Source of the DNA: Roseisolibacter sp. H3M3-2
GTDB taxonomy: Bacteria; Gemmatimonadota; Gemmatimonadetes; Gemmatimonadales; Gemmatimonadaceae
Assembly: GCF_029211165.1 (NCBI RefSeq)
Contig: NZ_JARGEK010000013.1
Location: 1 to 32,279, forward strand
Direction: 5' to 3'
Length of the DNA: 32,279 bases
The first letter of the stretch is position 1. Every line of letters starts with the position of its first letter. Shown in pieces: positions 27,093-32,279 of the stretch. Under the pieces are notes generated by a model. The model did no database searches and was not told where the DNA came from. It worked only from the letters and a program-made list of their open reading frames with translations. A program made the position numbers and the translations under genes.

Positions 27093-27554
27093 ATGACGTC
27101 GAGAACGCCCATGCGCTTGCACGGCGGTCGGGGACTCCGGAACGCCACGCTGGCGGGCGCGGTCGCGGTCGTGCTGGCCGGCTGCGGGAGCGCCACGGAG
27201 GCCGCGGGCCGAGTGGTCGGCCCGACCGGGCGCCCCGTCCCCGGCGCGCTGGTCCTCCTCCGGCGCGCGGGCCAGGCGCCGCGGGAGGCGCCGTTCGCCG
27301 AGCGGACCGACGCCGCCGGCGCGTTCCACGCCATCGTCTACGGCGGCTACTTCCCGCCCGACGCGGTGCTGTCGGTCTGCGCGCCGGGCTTCGCGCCGGC
27401 GGAGCGGCGCGTGCCGGGGGGGCGGCTGACGGCGGGCCTCGCGGTGGGGCTGCGGCCGGGGCGCGGCGCGGGGCCGCTGTGCGAGGTGCCGCCGGGCCTC
27501 GCGGTGGTCGAGCGCGGAGGCGCGGCGGCCGCGTCGACGCCACCGCCCCCGTAG
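27093..27554 (+). CDS. Carboxypeptidase-regulatory-like lipoprotein
   Basis: A 153-residue intact homologue of the broken gene at 10177. Lipoprotein signal GAVAVVLAGC (Cys at residue 31 from ATG 27093, or shorter from ATG 27111). Then EAAGRVVGPTGRPVPGALVLLRRAG, TDAAGAFHAIVYGGYFPPDAVLSVCAPGF, VPGGRLTAGLAVGLRPG and LCEVPPGLAV. The GRVVGPTGRPVPGALV and TDAAGAF blocks are typical of single regulatory-like beta-sandwich domains. Two conserved cysteines probably pair. Surface or periplasmic. Confidence 0.78.
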   Translation: MTSRTPMRLHGGRGLRNATLAGAVAVVLAGCGSATEAAGRVVGPTGRPVPGALVLLRRAGQAPREAPFAERTDAAGAFHAIVYGGYFPPDAVLSVCAPGFAPAERRVPGGRLTAGLAVGLRPGRGAGPLCEVPPGLAVVERGGAAAASTPPPP

Positions 27555-27563
27555 CGCGGCGCC

Positions 27564-27660
27564 GGCCGACGAAGCGTTGCAGCCGACGACGCGGCCCACG
27601 CATCGTATGCCATGGACGCCTCCGCGCGGGCCGCTCCGCAGCGGCACTCGCACGTCAGCC
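27564..27660 (+). repeat. attC 52 (class C, degenerate)
   Basis: R'' GGCCGAC, spacer GAAGCG, L'' TTGCAGCCGAC, right half GCAGCGGCACTCGCAC, R' GTCAGCC. Confidence 0.78.
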
Positions 27661-27686
27661 GTACCTCGTCCCCGACCGGGAGCGCC

Positions 27687-28226
27687 ATGCACCGCACCGT
27701 GCGCATCGCCAGCGTCACCCTCGGGCTCGTGCTCTTGGGGGCCGTGGCCGGCATGGCGGTCATCTTCGTCGCCTTCGTCGGGACGCTGTTCGCGGCCGTG
27801 GCCCGCAGCGGAAACTGGGCGACCCTCGTCCATGGGGCGTTCTCACCGGTGATCCTCGCGTTCTTGCTGCCCAAGGGGGCGCTCCTGGGAGCGCTCGTCG
27901 GGCCGCCGGTGGCGTGGGCGTTCCTGCGGCGCGTGCCGATCGGCGCGGTAGTCGTCGGATCGGCCGTCGGAGCGCTCGTCGGCGGTGTGGGAGGCGATCT
28001 GCTGTTGGCCGCGCTGTTCTGGGGCGGGCCGTCGCCGGTTCGGTACGGCGGGTTGTGGTGCGCGCTGGCAGGCGTGCTCCTGGCTGCGGTGGTGCTCCGG
28101 AGCCGCTTCCAGACCGGCGCTTCCTCGGCCCCGCTCCGACTGGCGGCCGACGAGGAGGTGCAGCTGACCGAAGGGCACCCCGCCCAGGCGGGGGCCGCGG
28201 CGTTCGTGGAGCGCGTCCACCGCTGA
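27687..28226 (+). CDS. Membrane protein, C-terminus reads into a decayed attC
   Basis: A 179-residue protein with transmembrane segments at about residues 8-37, 51-72, 80-106 and 114-133. The last 26 or so residues (from EEVQLTEGHPAQ) are encoded by the decayed attC 53, recognisable as GAGGTGCAGCTGACCG and its mirror half. The original C-terminus was therefore probably different. ATG 27687 is chosen because the preceding frame is in attC 52. Family unknown. Confidence 0.68.
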   Translation: MHRTVRIASVTLGLVLLGAVAGMAVIFVAFVGTLFAAVARSGNWATLVHGAFSPVILAFLLPKGALLGALVGPPVAWAFLRRVPIGAVVVGSAVGALVGGVGGDLLLAALFWGGPSPVRYGGLWCALAGVLLAAVVLRSRFQTGASSAPLRLAADEEVQLTEGHPAQAGAAAFVERVHR

Positions 28227-28241
28227 ACCCGGGCGTCAGGC
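28145..28241 (+). repeat. attC 53 (class C, degenerate)
   Basis: R'' GGCCGAC, spacer GAGGAG, L'' GTGCAGCTGACC, right half reduced to CCGCTGAACCCGGGC, R' GTCAGGC. Overlaps the end of the preceding ORF. Confidence 0.78.
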
Positions 28242-28401
28242 CGCGCCACGTCTGTCTGGACGGGGAGCACGGCACCCGGCGCGGTCGCAGCGATCATCGG
28301 TCGACACACATCCCGTCCACCGCGTCGAGCGCCTCATCACACCGGACCCTCTCGCCGCACACGCGATTCCGCGCCTCGCCAGCGCCGACGATCGAGGCGC
28401 G

Positions 28402-28849
28402 TTGCCCGCACGGGGCGGCCGCGGCACGCGCCACGTCGAGTACGAGATGACGACGGGCCAGCTCTTCGCCAGTTCGTTCGAGACCGGGCGCACGTTCGTC
28501 TTCGACGTCGGCGATGCGGGCCGCCCGCGACTGCTCGGCGCGTTCGGCGCGCTGGGCGCATACTCCCACCCGCACAGCTTCGCCTGCACGCCGAGCGGCA
28601 CCGTGCTCGGCACGTTCCAGGGGTCGCGTCAGATCACCGTGCGGGTCGGCCGCTTCTGGATCCAGCCGGTCGGCACCACCGAAGCGGTCGTGGTGCTGGA
28701 CGTCTCGCGACCGGATCGGACGAACGTTCCACATCGCAGCTTTCAACGCCCACGGGCTGGCGGAGCTCGACGTCACCGCCGCGCCCACGTACGACACGAT
28801 CTGGGTCGAGCCCGCGTACCTGCGCCGCCGAACGACGCGTCGCGGCTGA
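28402..28849 (+). pseudogene. Fragment of a beta-propeller (selenium-binding-protein-like) gene
   Basis: The + frame near 28447-28720 encodes GQLFASSFETGRTFVFDVGDAGRPRLLGAFG and YSHPHSFACTPSGTVLGTFQG, which resembles by eye the propeller blades of SBP56-type proteins (GRTxxFDxxDPxxPRL, HPHSFxRLPNGxVLATFQ). After VVVLDVSRPDR near 28725 the frame must shift to continue with TFHIAAFNAHGLAELDVTAAPTYDTIWVE to 28849. No convincing start, far shorter than the family, and frameshifted, so a remnant. Confidence 0.6.
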
Positions 28850-28904
28850 CCGACCGCGGCGAGCATCAGGGCGTGGGCCGGCGAGCCGCACCCGGGCGTC
28901 AGCC
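28827..28904 (+). repeat. attC 54 (class B, internally deleted)
   Basis: R'' GCCGAAC, L'' GTCGCGGCTGACCG, GCATCAGGGCGTGGGCCGGCG retained, then a jump to GCCGCACCCGGGC and R' GTCAGCC. Only 78 bp. Confidence 0.7.
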
Positions 28905-28929
28905 GTCACCCACCCATCCGCGACCGACC

Positions 28930-29484
28930 ATGCGCGAAGTGCTGTTCGTTCAGGGCGGCGGCCCTGACGTCCATGCGCAGTGGGACGTCCACCTCGTCGA
29001 GAGCCTCCGACGCGCGCTCGGCGCGGCGTACGAGGTCCGCTACCCGCCCATGCCGGACGAGGAGGACCCGCGGCTGGACACGTGGGTCCCGGCGATCGCG
29101 CGGGAGCTCGCCCGGCTGCGGCCGGGCGCCGTCGTCGTCGGCCACTCGGTCGGCGGCACGGTGCTGCTCCACGCCCTCGCGGACGCGCCGCCCACGCTCG
29201 GCGCCATCGTCCTGCTCGCGGCGCCGTACATCGGCGAGGGCGGCTGGGAGAGCGAGGAGATCGCGCCGCTGGCCGACCTCGCCGCGCGGCTGCCGGCGGG
29301 GGTACCCGTCCTGCTGTACCACGGGGACGCCGACGCCGAGGTGCCGGTGGCGCACGTCGACCGCTACGCCGCCGCGCTCCCGGGGGCCCGCGTGCGCCGG
29401 CTGGCGGGCCGCGACCACCAGCTCGACGACGACCTGTCCGAGGTGGCGCGCGACCTCCGCGCGCTGTTCCCTTCGCGCGCGTGA
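28930..29484 (+). CDS. Alpha/beta hydrolase family protein
   Basis: A 184-residue small alpha/beta hydrolase: FVQGGGPDVHAQWD (oxyanion region) at the N-terminus, VVVGHSVGGTVLLHAL with nucleophile Ser in GHSVG near residue 75, LLYHGDADAEVPVAHVD with the catalytic Asp, and GRDHQLDDDLSEVARDL with the catalytic His. The size and HGDxDxxVP motif fit the RBBP9/YdeN-like small hydrolases. Substrate unknown. ATG 28930 is 26 bases after decayed attC 54, so it may once have been a cassette or be native chromosome. Confidence 0.86.
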   Translation: MREVLFVQGGGPDVHAQWDVHLVESLRRALGAAYEVRYPPMPDEEDPRLDTWVPAIARELARLRPGAVVVGHSVGGTVLLHALADAPPTLGAIVLLAAPYIGEGGWESEEIAPLADLAARLPAGVPVLLYHGDADAEVPVAHVDRYAAALPGARVRRLAGRDHQLDDDLSEVARDLRALFPSRA

Positions 29485-29602
29485 CGCGCACGGCGGCGGT
29501 GAGTTGGGCCGTGATAGCCTCGGCGGCGCCTCCGTCATCGTATCGTTCGCCCGCGGTCGTCGGATGGCGGCCGCCGTCCTCGCTCACCCGTTGCCGCCAC
29601 CC
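29485..29602 (+). other. Intergenic region
   Basis: 118 bases with no gene or clear attC remnant; a promoter for the next gene could lie here but none is obvious. Confidence 0.4.
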
Positions 29603-29923
29603 ATGGAGATCCTCGTCGCGACCTCCGCCGACTTCGCCCGTCTGAGCGGCGGACGGCCCGTGGCCAGCGGCGCCTGGGACGACGTCGTCCAGGCCCGCGC
29701 GCTCACCGCCGCGTCCGGGTTCGGCGTCGGGCTCGCCCTGCGCCTCCGCGGCGGGGGCGAGTTCGTGGCCCGCGACGACGCGCCCGGCTGGGACGAGTTC
29801 CTCGACGCCGCCGAGTCGGCACTGCCGGGCATGCAGCCGCGGGACGGCTGGCAGCGCGTGCTCGCCGAGGCGGCGGGCGGGCCGTCGGCCGTCGTGTTCG
29901 AGCGTGGTGCGCACGGGAGCTGA
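29603..29923 (+). CDS. Hypothetical protein
   Basis: A 106-residue soluble acidic protein of unrecognised family: EILVATSADFARLSGGRPVASGAWDDVVQARALTAASGFGVGLALRLRGGG, then WDEFLDAAESALPGMQPRDGWQRVLAEAAGG. A mixed alpha/beta fold is likely. ATG 29603. It is followed at once by AGCTGACGTGACGCTGC, a possible remnant of an attC left half. Confidence 0.65.
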   Translation: MEILVATSADFARLSGGRPVASGAWDDVVQARALTAASGFGVGLALRLRGGGEFVARDDAPGWDEFLDAAESALPGMQPRDGWQRVLAEAAGGPSAVVFERGAHGS

Positions 29924-29992
29924 CGTGACGCTGCCGCCGACGCCGGGGCGGTGCCGCGCGTCGGCGTGGCTCCGCGACTGACGTCGCGCGCC
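29918..29992 (+). repeat. Possible attC remnant
   Basis: AGCTGACGTGACGCTGCCGCC resembles the left half of sites such as attC 27 (TAACGTGACGTTGCAGCAGAC) and CCGCGACTGACGTCGCGCG could be the right half. The match is weak and no R' box is preserved. Confidence 0.4.
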
Positions 29993-30280
29993 ATGCCTCC
30001 GCTGCTGCGCACCGGTCTCCACGCCGCGGCGGGAGCCCTCCTCCTCGTCGGGACCATCGGAAGCCTCGTCTGCTTCGCCTGGTCGCTCCACGAGCCCCCG
30101 CCCGACTCGTCGCCGCGGTGGATCGAGATCGAGGGCGAGACGTATCCGGACTACGACGTGCGCGAGGACGAGCTGGGCGCGCGCCGGGCCCGGCTCCGGC
30201 GGCTGGGGTGGCGGATCGCGCTGGTGAGCGCGACGGTGTGTCTCGGGCTGCTCGCGTTCTCGCGGCTCGCGACGGCGTAG
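29993..30280 (+). CDS. Small membrane protein, two transmembrane segments
   Basis: A 95-residue protein: transmembrane segment at about residues 7-31 (GLHAAAGALLLVGTIGSLVCFAW), an acidic loop with EIEGETYPDYDVREDELGARRARLRRLGW, and a second segment (IALVSATVCLGLLAFSRLA). ATG 29993 gives a standard signal-anchor; an ATG at 29951 would add residues from the attC-like remnant. Family unknown. It is 140 bases upstream of the ABC-F gene, same strand. Confidence 0.7.
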   Translation: MPPLLRTGLHAAAGALLLVGTIGSLVCFAWSLHEPPPDSSPRWIEIEGETYPDYDVREDELGARRARLRRLGWRIALVSATVCLGLLAFSRLATA

Positions 30281-30419
30281 GCGGACCCCCGGGGTGCGGG
30301 AGACCGGTCGCCCGAACCGCCCGCGCGACGGGCGGCCGCGGCCGGCGCGGCGCCGAGTGCCTAGCTTTCGTGCGCCGGGCCCCTTCCGCGCCCAGGACTC
30401 TCGCTCCACCAGCCTTCGC

Positions 30420-32039
30420 GTGACTCTCCTCTCGCTCTCCAACGTCGGCGTCTCGTTCGGCGCGACGGAACTGTTCAAGAACGTCACCTTCACCGTCGCC
30501 GACGGCGAGCGGTGGGGGATCATCGGCCGCAACGGCGCCGGCAAGTCGTCGATCTTCAAGCTCATCACCGGCGAGCTCCAGCCGACCGCGGGCAGCGTCG
30601 CGCGCCGGCCGGGGCTGCGGCACGCCCTCCTCGACCAGCACCGCGCGTTCGAGGGCGCGACGACGGTGTGGGAGGCGGGGGCGGCGGCGTGGCGCGACGT
30701 GATCGCGCTCGAGAAGCGCATCGCCGAGCAGGCCATCGCGCTCGGCGAGCTCGGCGACCGCGTGACGGACGAGGTGCTCGAGCAGTTCGGGCGCGACCAG
30801 GAGCGCTTCGACGACCTCGGGGGGTACGTCTACCACGCGCGCGTCGACGCGGTGCTGCAGGGGCTGGGCTTCGACGCCGAGGAGTCCAAGACGCGCCCCG
30901 TGGCGTCGCTGTCGGGGGGAGAGCGCGGGCGCGTCGGCCTCGCGGCGCAGCTCATCGCGCCGGCCGACCTGCTGCTCCTCGACGAGCCCACGAACCACCT
31001 CGACCTCGACACGACGACCTGGCTGCAGGAGTGGCTCCGCGACGCCGACGAGACGGTCATCGTCGTCTCGCACGACCGCGCGTTCCTCGACGCCATCTGC
31101 ACGCACATCCTCCACGTGGAGGGGCGCACGAGCGAGTGGTACCGCGGCAACTACAGCCAGTTCGTGCCGCAGCGCGCCGAGCGCCGGCTGACGCGCGACC
31201 GCGAGCGCGAGAGGCAGATCGCGTACGTGAAGAAGGAGGAGGAGTACATCCGCCGGAATCTCGCGGGCGTCAACTCGTTCCAGGCGAAGGGGAAGCGCAA
31301 GCGGCTCGAGCGCCTGCCGCGGCTCGCGCCGCCGCCCGGCGACCCGGCGGCGATGTCGCTCCACTTCGAGCCGGCGGAGCGCGGCGGCGACCAGGTCATC
31401 GCCATCGACGAGCTGTCGGTGGAGGTGCCCGGCCGCGTGCTCGTCGAGGACTTCACGGCCGTGCTGCGGCGCAACGACTTCGTCGCGCTCGTCGGGCCCA
31501 ACGGCGCCGGCAAGTCGTCGTTCATCTCCACGATCATCGGGGAGCGCGCGCCGGCGGGCGGCGAGGCGCGGATCGGCGGGTCGATCACCCCCGCGTGGTT
31601 CCGCCAGGACCTCGGCGACCTCCCGCTGCGGAAGTCGCTCTACGACACGATCCAGGACCAGCGGCCGCTCTGGGGCCGGGGCCAGATCCAGAACTGCCTC
31701 GGCGCGTTCGGCTTCAGCGGCGACGAGGTGCAGCGCGAGATCGGCACGCTCAGCGGCGGCGAGCGGGCGCGCGTGGCGCTCGCGCTCATGACACTCGCGC
31801 ACGCGAACCTGCTCATCCTCGACGAGCCCACCAATCACCTCGACGTCGAGAACATCGAGGCGCTCGAGGACGCGCTCGAGGAGTACGAGGGCACGGTCCT
31901 CCTCGTGAGCCACGACCGCGCCTTCCTGCGCGAGGTCGCCACGCGCGTCTGGGCGTTCGATGGCACGCACCTCCGCGACTTCGACGGCCCGTTCGTGGAG
32001 TGGGAGCAGGAGCGCGCGCGCCGCGCCGGAAAGCCGTAG
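30420..32039 (+). CDS. ABC-F family ATP-binding protein (ribosome-associated)
   Basis: A 539-residue protein with two complete ATP-binding domains and no membrane part. Domain 1: Walker A GRNGAGKSS near residue 36, signature LSGGERGRV near 164, Walker B LLLLDEPTNHLD near 184. Domain 2: GPNGAGKSS near 360, LSGGERARV near 445, LLILDEPTNHLD near 465. The interdomain linker (RERERQIAYVKKEEEYIRRN, then GKRKRLERLPRL) is the helical P-site-tRNA interaction region of ABC-F translation factors. The linker is short, which argues for a housekeeping paralogue but not decisively against an antibiotic-resistance type. GTG 30420 starts at the first beta strand. Confidence 0.93.
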   Translation: MTLLSLSNVGVSFGATELFKNVTFTVADGERWGIIGRNGAGKSSIFKLITGELQPTAGSVARRPGLRHALLDQHRAFEGATTVWEAGAAAWRDVIALEKRIAEQAIALGELGDRVTDEVLEQFGRDQERFDDLGGYVYHARVDAVLQGLGFDAEESKTRPVASLSGGERGRVGLAAQLIAPADLLLLDEPTNHLDLDTTTWLQEWLRDADETVIVVSHDRAFLDAICTHILHVEGRTSEWYRGNYSQFVPQRAERRLTRDRERERQIAYVKKEEEYIRRNLAGVNSFQAKGKRKRLERLPRLAPPPGDPAAMSLHFEPAERGGDQVIAIDELSVEVPGRVLVEDFTAVLRRNDFVALVGPNGAGKSSFISTIIGERAPAGGEARIGGSITPAWFRQDLGDLPLRKSLYDTIQDQRPLWGRGQIQNCLGAFGFSGDEVQREIGTLSGGERARVALALMTLAHANLLILDEPTNHLDVENIEALEDALEEYEGTVLLVSHDRAFLREVATRVWAFDGTHLRDFDGPFVEWEQERARRAGKP

Positions 32040-32147
32040 GCCGGTCCGGCGGGCGTTCGTCGTCGTTCGCGGTGCCCGCGCGCGCGTGCGGGGCGCCGCG
32101 CAGCTCGGGTCGGGCGCCGGGTGGCCACCGTACGTGGGAGGCATCGC
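32040..32147 (+). other. Intergenic region with possible attC-like right half
   Basis: GCGCCGCGCAGCTCGGG followed by TCGGGCGCCGGGTGGCC (about 32091-32125) resembles the right end of an attC (GCGCCGCAGCTGAACTCGGGC, GTTAGGTGGCC). No left half is visible, so this may be chance in GC-rich DNA. Confidence 0.3.
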
Positions 32148-32279
32148 ATGGCTTCTCTGCTGGAGATCGTCCGCGGCCCCGCCGCGCGCGTGGCGGCGAC
32201 GCTCGACGCGCGCGCCCTCGCCGCGCGGCACCTCGACGCCGCGCCCGGCTCCGTCGCGGCGCTCGCCGCCCTCACCGAG
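32148..32279 (+). CDS. Start of a gene cut by the window edge
   Basis: ATG 32148 is preceded at six bases by GGGAGG (32136-32141), a strong ribosome-binding site. 44 codons are visible without a stop: an Ala/Leu/Arg-rich helical start (LLEIVRGPAARVAATLDARALAARHL). Too short to identify. Confidence 0.6.
   Translation, partial: MASLLEIVRGPAARVAATLDARALAARHLDAAPGSVAALAALTE

Noticed and set aside
158-28904. CRISPR-like repeat array
   Set aside because: Regular repeats with unique intervening sequences, but the repeats are imperfect, about 93-130 bp, hairpin-forming with R and L boxes, and the intervals contain genes.
28973-29923. 316-codon frame overlapping the hydrolase
   Set aside because: Its first two thirds are Ser/Arg-rich shadow of the hydrolase; only the part from ATG 29603 looks like protein.
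30294-30419. N-terminal extension of the ABC-F gene to 30294
   Set aside because: The extra 42 residues are Arg/Pro-rich; ABC-F proteins normally begin directly at the first strand, as given by GTG 30420.
29703-32231. Minus-strand ORF of 842 codons opposite the ABC-F gene
   Set aside because: It is the antisense shadow of a clear ABC-F coding region in high-GC DNA; composition is Arg/Glu/Asp/Val-biased without motifs.

Overview
The window is almost entirely an integron cassette array. I count 54 attC recombination sites between 158 and 28904, all in the same orientation. Each runs from an R'' box (consensus RYYYAAC) through a TTGCAGC L'' box and a variable hairpin to a CAGCTGAAC L' box and an R' box (GTTRRRY). 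They delimit about 53 cassettes, most with one short gene on the + strand. No integrase gene (intI) or attI is visible. Sites are intact on the left and decayed on the right, so the window holds the distal (old) end of a large sedentary chromosomal integron and intI should lie to the left. The very high GC, the many short lipoproteins and carboxypeptidase-regulatory-like secreted proteins, and the high frequency of GTG starts suggest a soil-type Gemmatimonadota bacterium. That taxonomic guess is inference.

Layout: 1-22485 is the intact array (attC 1-45). It carries five complete toxin-antitoxin cassettes (BrnT/BrnA, three RelE/ParE-type pairs, HicB/HicA), three immunity-like proteins (two with a WPxFHDA motif resembling Imm50, one SMI1/KNR4), at least eight putative lipoproteins, several small membrane proteins, two small proteins that resemble single beta-barrel domains of EF-Tu, a Cys4-rich zinc-ribbon protein and many unrecognised ORFs. 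Several cassettes carry no convincing ORF. One such cassette recurs four times and four others are short and pyrimidine-rich.

22486-23744: the last well-formed attC (46) is split by an IS5/IS427-type insertion sequence that landed exactly in the TTA of its R' box. Its transposase is frameshifted. 23745-28904: beyond the IS the attC sites become progressively degenerate (GTT to GCT, GTC or GTG; TAAC to TGAC, GAC or TACC). The cassettes there include larger or longer-established genes (DUF1622, Cdd1-type helix-hairpin-helix, lipoproteins), a Phd-like/Doc pair with a frameshifted toxin and a broken beta-propeller fragment.

28905-32279 grades into ordinary chromosome: an alpha/beta hydrolase, two small unknown proteins, a complete ABC-F ATPase and the start of another gene at the right edge.

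The genes do not form a pathway; each cassette is an independent acquisition. The shared logic lies in the recombination sites. Cassette-specific R'/R'' arms are complementary for up to 12 bases, R'' often supplies the stop codon, and the attC hairpins fall into a few classes shared across unrelated cassettes. The toxin-antitoxin cassettes probably stabilise the array. Three of them share a -35-like TTGCNG box 35-36 bases before the start codon, which would give leaderless transcripts.
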